Shown in pieces: positions 42,989-55,153 of a stretch of 64,000 bases of DNA; position 1 is the stretch's first letter, and every line of letters begins with the position of its first letter. A model generated the notes under the pieces. It saw only the letters and a program-made list of their open reading frames with translations. It made no database searches and was not told the DNA's origin. Made by a program: the position numbers and the translations under genes. This DNA is from Allomyces macrogynus ATCC 38327 (taxonomy: Eukaryota > Blastocladiomycota > Blastocladiomycetes > Blastocladiales > Blastocladiaceae): contig GG745337.1 in the NCBI GenBank assembly GCA_000151295.1, positions 383,028-447,027 of the forward strand, read 5' to 3'.

Positions 42989-45359
42989 ATGGACGCCGCG
43001 CACGCGCCCGTGGATGACGCGCACGCGACGGCACAGTCCAAGTCGACGATGCTGCGCGCGCTCGGCCTGACGACCGGCCACCCTGATCCGCGGCTCGTGG
43101 CCGACGTACCCGGGTACGCCGACACGGACGTCGTGCATGTCGGGATTGACGATGATGTCCACGACGATGACGAGGATGAGTTGGGCGATGGCCGCGACGA
43201 GGTCGATGACCACGAGAACTCGGGGAGCGAGTATGATGGTGAGCATGGCGCGGCCGAGTTTTCCGACCACGGCGACGAGTTTGACGACGAGGATATGGAC
43301 ATGGACGCGGAAGTGGATGGGCTCGGTGATGGTGACGACGCGGTCGCGACGCTGACGGCAGCGACGGCGCGCGGTGCACGCGACGCGGTACGTGGAGAGC
43401 GATGCGTCCATTTATTAGTGTTTTATCATTTATTCGGTGACACTGATCCGTTGCCTCGCTTTCGCGCCACAGGCCCCACGCTCGTCCAAGCGCCGCCGTA
43501 CCGCCGAGTCGTTTGCCTTCACGTTCGAGCTCGTCAAGCGGCAGCGGCTCGCGCAGGCCTCGTCGACGACCACGACCGCCCCCGCGTCAGCAGCCGCGTC
43601 CGATACGGCCTCGGAGCCCGCATCCGTCCCCACGACGGCCCCCACCTCGGCGGCTCCCTCGGCAACCCCGTCCGCCGTCGCGAGCCCTGTCGTCGTGCCC
43701 GGCACGCCGCGCGTGACCAACGGCACCGCCGCGCCTGCTCCACCTCCACCGTCGACCGCCGAGATCAAGCCCTCTCCGATCCTGTCGCTCCCGAAGCACA
43801 TGTCCTTCGGCGCGCTCGGTCCGGCACCGATCGCGTCCTCGTCGTCGACCCCCGCGAGCGTGCGGCTCTACAAGGCCGTGACCTCGATTCGCACGGGCCT
43901 TTACTTACCCGCGTCGGAAATCGGGAAACTCGTGCCGCGCGTCGGGTTAAGCGCGTGGCGCCCACCCGCCACGGGGACCGAGGCCGCCAAGTTTGACCTG
44001 ACAAAGACGTTTGCGCTCGCCAAGCCGCCGACCCCACCGGCGACGACAACGACCGCGGCGACGGTCTCGGCGCTCGACAACGCCGTGCGCGTGCTCGGGT
44101 CGCAGCCGGGCGCGCTCGCCGTCGCTGCGCTCGCGCGCCGGCCGCCGCCGTTCGCGTACTACCCGCCGCCACCACCGCCGGGGATGCCAATACCCGGGTC
44201 GAATCCCGTGGCCACCGTGACGGCGGCCGGATCTGCGCTGATGGCCCCGACCACCGCACACACCGCGCCGCCACCGCCGCCGCCGTTCGGGTACCCGCCG
44301 CACGCATTCGCGTCCCCTTCCGCCCACGCCGCTGCAGCCGCAGCTGCAGCCTCAGCCGCATTCCCGCCTGGCGCCTTCTCCCCCGCAGCCGCATTTGCGC
44401 CGTACGGCATGCCCGTCCCGCCGTCACCCTACGGCTCGCCCGCCGCCGCGTCCCCGCTCCCGCCGCCGCCGCCTCCCCCACCCCCGGCCCTGCTCGCGCC
44501 GCCGGCGCTCGCGTCGACGCCGTTCCGGACCCTGCCGTACTCCGGGCGCACATTGCCGGCGCCGTTTGCGAAATCGCCGTACGAGCATGTCGCGACGACG
44601 CCGGGGTTGTTCGGGAAGGCTGCGCTGGATGCGCTGGTCGCGACGACCGCCGCGGCGGCGGTCGCAAACGCGGCACCGACGGCCGGGGCGGTGGGGATGG
44701 CGTCGCCGTCGATGACCGGCGGATCGATGGGGCCGTTTGGCGCCGCGCCCGTGCCGTCGCCGCCGGCAGCGAGTGGGCCGTTCGGCGTCGCGCCGCCGCC
44801 GGTCGTGACGAGTGGGCCGTATTCCACCGCGGCGTCGATGCAGACGGTGGGCGCGAGGTGGCCACCGGGCGCACAGGTCCCGCCGAGCCCGAGTCCAGCG
44901 ATGGCGATGGGGATCGGACTCGTCGCGCCACCGGCGCTCGCGAACCCGCTCGGACTCATGGGTCCGCCGAGCACCGCCCCCGCGCCCGCGCCCGCAGCAG
45001 CAGTGAACGACACGGTGGTTCTCCCGACCCCGATCACGAGCAACGTGCCGTCGCCGACAACGGCCGTGCTCGCGCCTGCCTCCGCGGCACCTGTCGCAGC
45101 GGCGGCAAACGGCGCACCCGCGCCGCCCGTGACCGGCCGGCCGCGTAAAGTGAGCTTCACGACGCAGATGGCGGCCGAGGCGATTCTCATGTTCCAGCAG
45201 GTGCCGACGGCGGGGGGTGACTCGCCAGCGGGGGAGGAGATGGTGACGCCGATGATGACGCCGCCGGGATCCGGGGTGCCAGGGTCCCCCGCAGTGGGAG
45301 GGGATGGGAGGGGCGTGGTCGCAGCAACGGCGGCGACAGCAGCCGCGGTTGGGCTGTGA
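42989..45359 (+). CDS. Uncharacterised Pro/Ala-rich protein with acidic N-terminus, about 761 residues
   Basis: Exons 42989-43387 and 43473-45359 with an 85-bp phase-0 intron. I do not recognise the family. The N-part is strongly acidic (DDDVHDDDEDELGD and similar), followed across the intron by a basic nuclear-signal-like segment RSSKRRRTAESFAF. A short ordered-looking block, RLYKAVTSIRTGLYLPASEI, lies around residue 280. The rest is Pro/Ala/Thr/Ser-rich with polyproline runs, and a short C-terminal block RKVSFTTQMAAEAILMFQQV. The composition suggests a nuclear, largely disordered protein, for example a transcription-related factor, but that is inference. The true start may be the ATG at 42852 if a one-base frame break is an error. 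Confidence 0.55.
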
Positions 45360-46026
45360 GCAAGGAGGAGAAGGTGAAGGGGGAGGAATGAGGGTGGAGC
45401 GGGAAGGGAGGAGGGTAAATTATTTATTCCATTTTTCTTTCTATTGTGTCGTTGTCGTGCGCTGCGCTTCAGGCCAGCCGCCAGTCAGGTCAGCGTGGGT
45501 GTGAGAATGAACGCGACTCCTGCATGTGCCAGCTCCGGTTCGAACCCGGAGCGATGCAATACTCAAGGTCATCATCCCTAATTGTTGTCGAGTGGGCCGC
45601 CGCGAGGCGTGTGTGCTGTACCGCTTTTGGAGACGGCTGGCTGTCGTGACAACAGTGGCCAGTGCGAGTGAGTCAAACACCCCTCATCGTCCACTTGCAC
45701 AACGGCGCCGACCGCTGCAGCATGATCACGACGGGTGTCCACCCTTCACACCGCGCGCCGAGCCCCACTTGCCGCATCGTCACTCGGAAAGCTGCAGTAA
45801 CACGCTCGAGCCGTGCCACGACCGCGAGTGCTCGAAACGCGCACGACCACCACCATGCCGCAGGCGCGTCATCTCCTTGGACACAAATGGACCAGCACTC
45901 ACGCCGTCTACCGGGTGCCTGATCAGTGCCGGAGCGCACGAGCGCTTAGTCCGGCACGCGGTCGTTCGAGATAACGGCGAGTGCGACCATGCAAGACTGA
46001 CGCGTGATTCGACCGACTTTGACCAG
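45360..46026. other. Stretch upstream of RFC1
   Basis: It must contain the promoter and first exon of RFC1, which I could not place. Around 45535-45550 the phrase ggttcgaaccc resembles a tRNA T-arm, but no matching acceptor stem was found (see rejected). Confidence 0.4.
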
Positions 46027-49000
46027 GACATTCGCTCATTCTTCCGGCCCAAGAGCACCGCGGGCGCGTTATCGTCCTCGCTGGCGACGCCCGCACCTGC
46101 TGCCGGTGCCGCGCGACGTGCGTCGTCGGGGTCGTCCAGTGTGGCCGATCCGGTGCGTTTTTGCAGCGTAAATTTGCCGCCACGAGCTTCGAATTGACGC
46201 GACTCGGATGACCAGGCGCCTAAGCGCAAGCGCGCGGCCGCGACCCGGGCACGTACGTACTCCTTGCTCGATCCGATCGCGTCGAGTTCAAGTCGCTGAC
46301 GGCGTTTGGCTCCACTCCAGGCATCGTCATCTCGGACGACGAGGACTACGACGACAAAGACGGCAAGGACGCGCCCGTCACGGTCGACGACGATGACAAC
46401 GACGACGACTTTGTCCAGCAGCCGTACGTTCCCCTTTCCTCCCTCTTGACCGAATCCGCGCGACTACCACTCGTCTGACTAGATCATCCCACCACCAGAA
46501 CCAAAAAGACGCGCACCTCGGCAACCCCCAAACCCAAGCCGGCCCCCGCACCCAAGCCGCCATCCGTGACCCCGTCGGCCTACTTTGGCGCTTTCTCGGC
46601 CACCCGCAAGGCCGCGCCGCTCAAGTCGTCCTCGAGCACGTCCGCGACGGCCGCTGCCTCCCCCGCCGCGACTACAGCCACGCCCGGGTCCATGGACGTG
46701 CGGTCGAGTATGCCGAGCTCGACGACCGCGACCGTCTGCCGGCCGCGGCGTGCCGCCGCAAAAAAGGAGGTTGTCTACATGGAGGACGACGACGACGAGG
46801 AAGTCGAGTCGGCGGCCACCAAGAGCAAGCGCAAGCGTGACGCCGATGGTGACGCGTTCATGGCCAACGCGGCCGACGACGATCTGGATGACGACCAGGA
46901 GTTTGAACTGGACAACGACTTTGTGGCCCCGCCGCCGCGCGCGGCGGCCAAGACGCCCAAGAAGCCGGTGGCGGTAAAGACGGAGAAGGCAACGCCGGTG
47001 CCGGTCGCGCCCGCCAAGACCAAGGCGGTTGCGTCGCCGCCAACGAAAAGGGCCAAGGTCGAGGTGCCCGAGGACGACGACGAGGACGAAGTGATGCCGC
47101 TCGGCGCCAAGAACAAGAACCTGAAAAAAGTGGCACCGGCCCCATCCGTACCTACCGCCACTGCTGCGTCGTCGTCGTCGACGCAGGGTGCCGACGCTGG
47201 CGTCGACATGGAGGGCGACGCCAAGGCGCGGTCGAAAGCCGCCTACCTCAAGTTCCAGTCGCGCGCGGGCCCGACGGCGCTCGGATCCAAGGAAGTGCCC
47301 GAGGGCGCCGACAACTGTCTGCACGGGCTTACGTTTGTCCAGACGGGCGACTTCTCGGCGTTTTCGCGTGACGACGTCAAGGAGCTGATCATGCGGTACG
47401 GCGGGCGCATGACGGGCGCGGTCTCGGGCAAGACGTCGTACCTGCTCGTGGGCGCCGACGGCGGCGCGACCAAGATCAAAAAGGCGACCGAGCTCAAGAC
47501 GCCGCTGCTCGACGAGGACCAGTTCCTCGACCTGATTCGCACGCGGCCGGGGAAGTCGGAGGCGCAGGTGCAGGCGACCAAGTCCAAGACGGTGCTCGCC
47601 AAGGAACAGAAGCTCGCGACGATTGATAACGCGCAGGTCGCGGCGAATCCGCACGCTATGTGGGTTGACAAGTACAAGCCGTCGCAGCCGACCGAGATCA
47701 TTGGCAACCAGGCGGCGATTGGCCGGCTGTCCAAGTGGCTCGCCGGGTTCGACCAGGCGCGCAAGAACCGGTTCAAGTTCACAGGCGAGCAAAACTTCTC
47801 GCATTTCCGCGCCGCGCTAATTTCGGGCGCGCCCGGGATCGGCAAGACGACGGCCGCGCACGTTGTGGCCAAGTCGCTCGGGTACCACATTGTCGAGTTC
47901 AATGCCAGCGACGTGCGGTCGAAAAAGGCGCTCGACGAGGTGGCCGCGCAGGCCATGGGCAACCAGACGCTGTTTGCATTCCAGAACATGGTCTCGGCCG
48001 GCAACAGCGCGGCCGCGGTCAAGCCGCACCACGTTATCATCATGGACGAGGTCGACGGCATGTCCGGGTCGGACCGCGGCGGGCTCGCCGAACTCACGGT
48101 GCTCATCAAAAAGTCGCAGGTGCCCATCATTTGCATTGCCAACGACGTGACGGCCCCAAAGATGCGCACGCTCAAGGCCAACTGCCTCGAGCTCAAGTTT
48201 TCCCGCCCGGACGCGCAGCACATTCGGTCGCGGCTCATGACCATTTGCCACCGCGAAGGGCTCAAGCTGGCCGCGCCTGCGATTGACGCGCTCGTGACCT
48301 CGACGAACCGCGACATTCGCCAAGTCCTGCACCTGCTCTCGACCTACAAGCTCGGCGTCGGCGCGCAGGGCACACTGGCCTTTGACGAGGCCAAGACGCT
48401 CGGCAAGTCGGCGGAAAAGGACATGACGGTCGGTCTGTTTGACGCGGCGCGCGAGTGTATGACACTGTCCTATGCGCGCAAGTCGTTGCCGGAGCAGCTC
48501 GAAGTCTACTTCCACGACTACGATATGATCCCGCTCATGATGCAGGAAAACTACATCAAGATGCGCGCGTCGCACGACCCGGTCCAGGCACTCGAGAGCC
48601 TGTCGGCCGCGGCTGACGCGATCGCGACGAGCGACCATATCGGCCGCTCAGTTCGATCGAATCAGAACTGGTCGCTGTTGCCGAGCCACGGGACCTGGTC
48701 GACCGTGGCTCCGGCCATGGCCATGATGTCGCGGCCCGGCAGTACCGGGTGTATGGGCATGATCATGTTCTCGTCGGTGCTCGGGCATGGCAGTAAAGTT
48801 GGCAAGAGCCAGCGGCAACTCGACGGTCTGCACTTGCGCATGTCGCGCGGAGCGCTCGGGCACGGCGGGGGTGGGCGGTCCGCATTGCGGTTGGACACGA
48901 TTCCAGCGCTCGCGACCATCACGCCCGCCATGTTCGCCGACCCGGAACGGCACCTGCCGTTGATGGACATGCTCGACGCCTACTACCTCGCGCGCGACGA

Positions 49001-49421
49001 CTTTGATACGATCTTTGAACTTGGGGTCGGGAAGGCCGGCGCCGAGGCTGCGCTGAAACCGATTCCCGCCACAGTCAAGTCCAAGTTTACGCGCGAGTAC
49101 AACAAGAGGCCACACCCGGTCGCGTGGACCGAGGTGCCCAAGACCGTCGGCAAGGGGCGCCGCGGGCCGGCGCCCGCCGCCGACGAGGAGTTGGGCGAGG
49201 AGGGGTTGGGCGTCATGGACGAGGACGGCGAGGCCGAGGTGATCCTTGTCGATGACGACGAGGAGGACGATGACCCGGAGGCACTGCGCGCGGCATTGGC
49301 CAAGAAGGCGCCGGCGTCAAAAGGCAAGGGACGTGGTGCTCGTGGTGGGGCTGCCGCCGCGAAACCCGCGGGTCGCGGAAGTGGGCGCGGCCGGGGACGC
49401 GGCAAGGCCGCGGATGATTAA
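46027..49421 (+). CDS. RFC1: Replication factor C large subunit (clamp loader)
   Basis: Largest subunit of the RFC complex that opens and loads PCNA at primer ends. Exons visible: 46027-46152, 46216-46252, 46321-46423 and 46499-49421; introns 63, 68 and 75 bp, all phases match; about 1062 residues without the initiator. It begins with a PCNA-binding-like motif DIRSFFRPK, normally preceded directly by Met, so a tiny first exon holding the ATG is still missing. Next come a basic/acidic linker (APKRKRAAATR, VISDDEDYDD) and the BRCT domain DNCLHGLTFVQTGDFSAF to SYLLVGADGG (about residue 360). AAA+ motifs follow: Walker A SGAPGIGKTTA (about 530), Walker B HHVIIMDEVDGMSG, and the box with NRDIRQVLHLLSTYKLG. 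The collar domain then ends in a Lys/Arg/Gly tail (RGSGRGRGRGKAADD). The 3' end overlaps by about 105 bp the opposite-strand 7TM pseudogene copy 1. Confidence 0.94.
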
Positions 49422-50832
49422 TTTGAGTCGGTGGAGATGGAAGTTTGGTGCGATGTTTTGTGTCCGTGCGGTCGTCACCGTATCCAATGTGGTCGTGCCC
49501 TGCGGCATGGTCTCGCCGCTGGTGCTCAGCAGCGGGACGACTGGTGAGGGGAGCATCCGCTTGGAGAGGAGCCGCGGCAGATCGAGGAGGGACTTGGCAT
49601 TGACCGATAAGCCGACCTTGGTGTCGCGCCCCGTGCCTGACGTGCTCACTTGGAGCACGTCGGCCTTGCGGTTCTTGACGAGCTTGGTCGTAAACTGCCA
49701 CTGGAACGAGGTGGGCATCATTGGCCTTCCTCTCTGTCGGGCCCAGTACGGCCAGGAAGGCAGGTGGCGCATCAAGCTCGAGAAGCAGCCCAATCTCGTC
49801 GCCTACACGGGAAAAACAATCCACGCACAGTAAGCCAGGAGAGGACAACGGCCGAGAGCTTCAAGAACACATCCCCACCATTGAACCCCGGCACAAAGAA
49901 CGTCAATGCCGCCCCGACGACCACGTTCAGGATCATCACCATCTGCGCAACCGCGACGCCTACTAACAGCGCGAGGAAGCGGCGGTCTTTGCGGAGCGGT
50001 TGGTACGCCCGACACACTCGCGCGACGCCATACGAATGCGTAAGACTAGGATAAACACCACGACGGTGCACACAAGGTCAATCATCGCGTCACAGCCAAT
50101 TATCAGCGAGCTGAGCATCAAGCGCTCCATGGACGGGTCCCATGGCTGCCCAGGGTCCATTTTGGTGTAGGCGAGATGTAGAGCGTGATGAAGGCGGCGC
50201 GCACGACGAGAAAGGATGCGAGAATCACGCGAAGACGGCGGTTGGTGAGCCAGTCGGCCAGGCCAGCGTCGGCAAACACAAAACGCAAGCAAATGTGTGG
50301 GTCCAGACTCTCCCTCCATTGCTCGTGAGCACGGCACTACATGGTGTGGACTTTTGAGCCACTGAATCGGCCCAATCACAATCAGCGTCGACGAGAAAAC
50401 CAGTTGACCTTGGCGAGCCAGATACCGCACGTTCTACTGGTGGCCGAGTTGGTTCGGGGCACAAATGAATTCTCGGGAAACCCCGCAATCGCCACGCCGC
50501 AGCCGCAGCGATGCGGTGCCATGTTGGGTCCGGATCATTTTGGCCGGCGAATCGACGTAAAAGAGCGCCACGTCCACGACGATACAGGGCGTGATAATTG
50601 CCAAGACGCTGCCGTAAAACGGCGCGGCACGCTATCCCTTGCGCACGAACAAGAACGCCGCGATCAGGAAAGTCGACACGGATACGGCCTGACAAAGACC
50701 CGAGAGGACCGCCACGCTTGGATCGCGCTTTTCGTCCATGCCTGTAGGCGTTGGATCCCGCAGATTGGACGCAAATTTTGCGCTGTCACGGGGACTGATC
50801 ATGGTATCCGGCGACGGTGTGCCGTTGTTCAT
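49317..50832 (-). pseudogene. 7TM array copy 1, degenerate
   Basis: First (most 3') member of the tandem family. Exon 1 starts at the ATG 50832 and reads DPSVAVLSGLCQAVSVSTFL, but a TAG (50634-50632) replaces the Leu of the conserved VRKGLRA loop. The later frame reads APFYGSVLAIITPCIVVDVA, so the block is otherwise recognisable. At the exon-1 end the donor is ATG|atccgg instead of ATG|gtccgg. Exon 2 (LVFSSTLIVIGPIQWLKS) and the start of exon 3 (VFADAGLADWLTNRRLRVIL) are preserved. A frameshift follows before TKMDPGQPWD, and another before RKDRRFLALLVGVAVAQ. The TM7 exon is hardly recognisable. The tail exon (WQFTTKLVKNRKADVL to 49317) overlaps the RFC1 3' end. Clearly dead. Confidence 0.8.
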
Positions 50833-51239
50833 ATCGAGTAGTTGGAAGCTGAGGGCGCGCGCATGCTGAGGAAACTGATGGCGTTGCCCAAGGTCGTGCT
50901 CTTGGCGGATTTGCAGGCACTGCTCGCTGGCAGGTGTTGAAGAAATGGCCCAGGGGTTGGCATGGCTCGTGGGCGTGTCGAGAGTGGCACGCTCGAAGAG
51001 CATTCAGAGAGCACAAAACAACTATTCCCCTTGCGACTCTGGATCTCATCCGCCGTCCTGGCTGCCGAGAAAACCTCATTTCTAGACGGCCGCGAGTGGA
51101 CAACGTCTGGAACAACGTCAGTCAGCGCGCCGTTCAGTCGTTTCTGAAGATTTACGACGCAAATCCAATCCAATCCAAGCTGCAACAGTTGTTCTCCAAG
51201 AGCAGATCCTCTTCCAGTACCCCGCCCACCCAGTCCTAC

Positions 51240-52760
51240 CTATCCGCCAACCGGGCCCACGTCAGCACAGCCGGCCGACGGCGCCACAGCGCTGCTGGCA
51301 ATCGTCGCGTCATGCGGCACATTTTCGCCGCCGCTGCCTAGCAACGGAATGACAGGCGACAGTGGCGCCGGCCTGGACCCGTGCCGCCCTGTACTCGCGG
51401 ATACCCGCGTCGCATGTCGCGACAGGTTGAAATGCGACGACATGAGCTTGTCGCCGGTCCCCGGACCCGACCCGCTCGTTCCGCGACTGCTGCACGAGTC
51501 CGACGCGGGCGCTTGGCTCTTGACCTTGTGGTCCTTGACTAATTCGGTCACAAATTGCCATTGGAGCTGGCCACTCCGGAACGAGCTGGTGAGTTGGCGC
51601 ACATTGAGCGAACTGCAAAGCAAATGGAACAGTACCAACGCGCAAAAAATGTAGAGACGCTCGAGAAGTGAGCCAATCGCATCGCCTAAATGGAGTTGGA
51701 TCGTGAGCTCCAATCGCAGCAAAGGCCGCCGCGGGACCAGAGGCTGGTGTGCACCTTTGACTCCCGGCGCAACAAACGTCAAGGCAACCCCAATGACGAC
51801 GGCCACTAGCATTCCCGTCTGTGCGGCCACGACACCGACGAATCGCAAACAGAAGCGACGGTTCTTCCGAAGGATGTAGCCTGTGGTGCGCGCGGTCGGC
51901 GCTGCGCTTGCTCGACGTGCGAGCGCGTGGAGAACAGCAACGCGTATGCGCAAGACCAGGACAAACGCAATGATGGTGCAGATTAGATCGCCGACAGCGT
52001 CGCCGCCCAAAATGGCGGTGCTGAGCAACTGCCGCTCGAGCGACTTGTCGTTCCAAACTTGGCGAAGATCGATTTTCGAGTACGCGATAATGAAATGCGT
52101 GATGAGCACGGCACGCACAACGAGGACGGAGACGAGACACACGCGAAGACGGCGGTCAGTGAGCCAGTCGGCCAAACCAGCGTCGGCAAACACTTGACGA
52201 AAACACTTTGTCATTAGTTCACCAGGGATGGCCCTTGCAAGCTTGTCGTCAGCGGGACCACTTACCTTTTAGCCGCTGAATCGACACAATAACGACCAAC
52301 GTCGACGAGAACACCATTTGCGCGACGCGAACCAGGTACCATACGCTCTAAGAGCAATCCGGATCGAGCTGCACATCAGTTTCGCTCATAACTCGCCACT
52401 CGCCAATGTGGGTGGTCGCGCGTTGGTTCGGACCATTTGCTCCTCCGAATCGACCGTAAACAGCGACACATCAACGGCAACGCACGGCACGACCATGCCC
52501 AATACGCTGCCGTAAAACGACGCGGCACGCAACCCTTTGCGCACGAGGAGTGACGCAGCAATCAATAACGTGGAAATGGACACGGCCAGGCAGAAACCAG
52601 TGATGACCGTCATGCTCGGGTCTCGAAACTCGGCCATAATGGTTACTGAGGTTGGATCCCGCATGGTTGATGCTAAGGCCGTGGAGGACGAACGAGAAGC
52701 CTTGCCCAAACATGGTCCTAAGTGTGTTGACCAGTTGCCAGCTTGATGGTCGCTGTTCAT
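51240..52760 (-). CDS. 7TM array copy 2, intact 407-residue seven-transmembrane protein
   Basis: Exons 52760-52434, 52347-52266, 52192-51755, 51685-51636, 51566-51240; GT-AG introns of 86, 73, 69 and 69 bp, phases 0,1,1,0. Hydrophobic segments: TM1 MTVITGFCLAVSISTLLIAA, TM2 FYGSVLGMVVPCVAVDVSLF, TM3 VWYLVRVAQMVFSSTLVVIV (exon 2), TM4 VCLVSVLVVRAVLITHFIIA, TM5 LGGDAVGDLICTIIAFVLVL, TM6 FVGVVAAQTGMLVAVVIGVA, and a weaker TM7 built from exon 4 plus the start of exon 5 (LLERLYIFCALLQWQFVTEL). Loops after TM1, TM3 and TM5 and the tail are rich in Arg/Lys (VRKGLRA; SIQRLK and LTDRRLR; ARRASAAPTARTT), so the N-terminus should be outside. The 100-residue tail is Ser/Gly/Pro-rich. A receptor-like role is inference; no known family recognised. 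Confidence 0.75.
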
Positions 52761-53042
52761 GTTGACACTCGACGAGCGAGAGTGCCACAGCACAAGAGTT
52801 GTTCAACGGTCTTTGCGGCAAGTTAAATCTATTCGGGCTATGATCAATACCCCGGCAGGACTGGTGCAGGATTCGCAAAGCACCAAAGCCCTGGCATGCC
52901 AGTCTGACGTGGATGGCTGGGATACCCGGGGCATCAGATCAAATGCAGCGTCTCACCCAACTCCGACAAAAATGAGTCCTGCGACAGGTCGTGCTGGTGG
53001 AGAAGGCCAGGTACAAAGACACACAGCGCATCATTCAGTCGT
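52761..53042. other. Spacer between array copies 2 and 3
   Basis: About 280 bp holding the promoter of copy 2 and the 3' flank of copy 3. No motif shared with the other spacers was recognised by eye. Confidence 0.4.
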
Positions 53043-54615
53043 TCATGAAGATGTGCCACCAGAAAATACAATCATCCCGCCCACCTGCCGCCACGGTGAC
53101 GGATCTCCAAATGCGAGTCTCGCCCCTATCGTCCCACCCAGTCCCCCTACCGCCAACAGATTCAACGACCGCGCCGATGCCCGACGTCGCCCCGGTCCTG
53201 CCCGTCTCGCCGCGTCGTGCGACACGGTATCGGCTCCACCAGCTCCGAGCAACGGGACGATAGGTGACGGGGGCGGTGCCGAGCTGGATCTTTGCCGCTC
53301 CGCCTTGACGAATGGCTGCGCCGAGAGCCGCGACGGGTGGCGCGTCAAGTAGGTCAAGGACGGTTTGATCTTATCGCCAGCCGAAACGGTACTCGACGCA
53401 CTCGACCCGGGATTGCTGGACGAGCCCGACGCGGGTGCGTGGGCCTTGGCCTTGTGGTTCTTGACCGGCACCATGATGAACTGTTATTGCAACTGGCCGC
53501 CGGGAACAGCGCTGGTGAGTCGCGCCGCATCAACGAACGAGTTGCATTGTAACAGAAGGAGTACCATGGCGCAAAACATGTAGAAGCGCTCGAGCAGCGA
53601 TCCAATTGCGTCCCCTAATGTGAATAAACTCCATCATCTCCACCAGCTTGAGCGAGAGCTGCAATCAGAACAATGGAATGGCGGTGCGTACTTTTCAATC
53701 CCGGCACAGCGTGTATCAAAGTAATCCCGCCACTTACGGTGAAGACCAGCCCCATCTGCGAAGCGAAGACTCCGGCAAATAGCGCGAGGAAGCGATAATT
53801 GCTGCGGAGGACCCTTGGTGCTCGCAGTCGATGCCGCGTTCTTGCGACGACGCGACTGCACGTTGAGAGCGGCAACGCGCACGCGCAGCACCTGGACAAT
53901 CGTAACGACGGTGTAGACCATGTCAATAACAGCGTCACCGCCGAAAATGAGCGTGCTGAGCATTTGCCGTTTGATCAGTTCGGCCTGCCACACTTTCTGG
54001 AGATCCATTTTCAAGTAGGCGACGGTAAAGTTCGCGGCGAGCGCAACGCGCATGCCAAGAAAGGACACGAGCGACACGCGCAGCCGGCGGTCGGTGAGCC
54101 AGCCGGCCAGGCCAGCGTCCGCAAACACTAGCGACCGTCGCAAAGGGCGTGAGTTCATGAACTCGCGTGAGTATTGTTGACCTCGGCCGTGAATATCTTT
54201 GAGCCGTTGAATCGACACGACGACGACTAAAGTCGACAAGAACACCATTTGAGCGATGCGAACCAGGAACCACACGGCCTAGTGGCGAGTGATCGGTCGA
54301 AACACGAGTCAATCCACTGAACAGTTCGTCTGGAGTCGTGGCCATTGACGGTGCAGCGGCCCGGACCATTCCCTCCTCTGAATCAATGGTAAAATGCGCC
54401 ACATCGACGGCAACGCAAGGTGCGACCATGTCGAGCACGCCGCCGTAAAAGGGCGCGACGCGCAATCCTTTAAGGACAAGTAAAGTCGCGGCCAACAGGA
54501 ACGTCGAAACGGTCATGAACAGGCAAAGGCAAGAAACGAGGTTCATGCTTGGGTCACGCATTTCGGCCATGATCGACGTTGTGGTTGGCTCCCGCATGGT
54601 TGGTTCCCGCATCAT
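53043..54615 (-). pseudogene. 7TM array copy 3, one frameshift
   Basis: Start codons MM at 54615/54612; exon 1 to 54367 (MNLVSCLCLFMTVSTFLLAA; FYGGVLDMVAPCVAVDVAHF), exon 2 from 54278 (VWFLVRIAQMVFLSTLVVVV, SIQRLK). The intron-2 donor at the usual place reads GA, so splicing must use a GT 15 bases further on (54181-54128, 54 bp) or retain the intron, which stays in frame. Exon 3 begins VFADAGLAGWLTDRRLRVSL but is shifted by one extra base in a run of three C's at 53812-53814 before LRSNYRFLALFAGVFASQMG. The exon-5 start reads LQ-stop-QF at the standard acceptor; an acceptor 12 bases downstream avoids it. The tail (VPVKNHKAKAHAPASGSS) ends at 53043. One insertion apart, the gene is nearly complete; it could be a sequence error. 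Confidence 0.7.
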
Positions 54616-55153
54616 TTTGGCAATCAATGAGCATGCGCGCTGCAGTATAAGCGTTGGTCGGTGACGTTTGCAGCAAGTTGCTTTTCCCCGTGCGACTTCG
54701 AGGTGCGCTTGGATTGTTAGGGCTGTGAAGGGGCCCTTGTCCAGCACACAGCACTCGCTCCAAGCAAGGAAATTGCGACATGCATACGCATCTGTTTGTC
54801 AGGCCCTGGAGGAAAGATGCCTCCTCACATCTTGCCACCCCTCGCTCCTCCCATCGATGTGGCGGACCTCGCGTGTCATCGCTTGAAAACGAAAATGAGG
54901 ACGACCGCCCACCAAAATGCTGGTGGATTAGGGGCAGTGGTAGGAATGCAGTGGCCATGCAACCAGGCTTCGGTCTGAGATCAAGTATTGGTGTGAGAAG
55001 TTCTGGTTGCCGAGACGAAAAACAAGTTATCCACCGTTCTCAGTAGACTTTCGAAGGCTGCAGACGTGGAGGGAAGGTCGTGGCCGCGAGCCGTAGCGCT
55101 GGCAGCATCCTTGCCATCTTTGTCGTCTGAGTTGCAACTATCCACCCGTTTAG
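54616..55153. other. Spacer between array copies 3 and 4
   Basis: About 540 bp without a supportable gene. It separates the two subgroups of the array (copies 1-3 and 4-7). Confidence 0.4.

Noticed and set aside
45521..45575. tRNA-like T-arm (ggttcgaaccc) upstream of RFC1
   Set aside because: I tried both strands; no 7-bp acceptor stem, D-arm or anticodon arm fits at the right spacing.
46479..47804. 441-codon minus-strand frame opposite RFC1
   Set aside because: Shadow of the RFC1 coding strand: Arg/Leu-rich composition without motifs, while the plus strand has all RFC1 domains.
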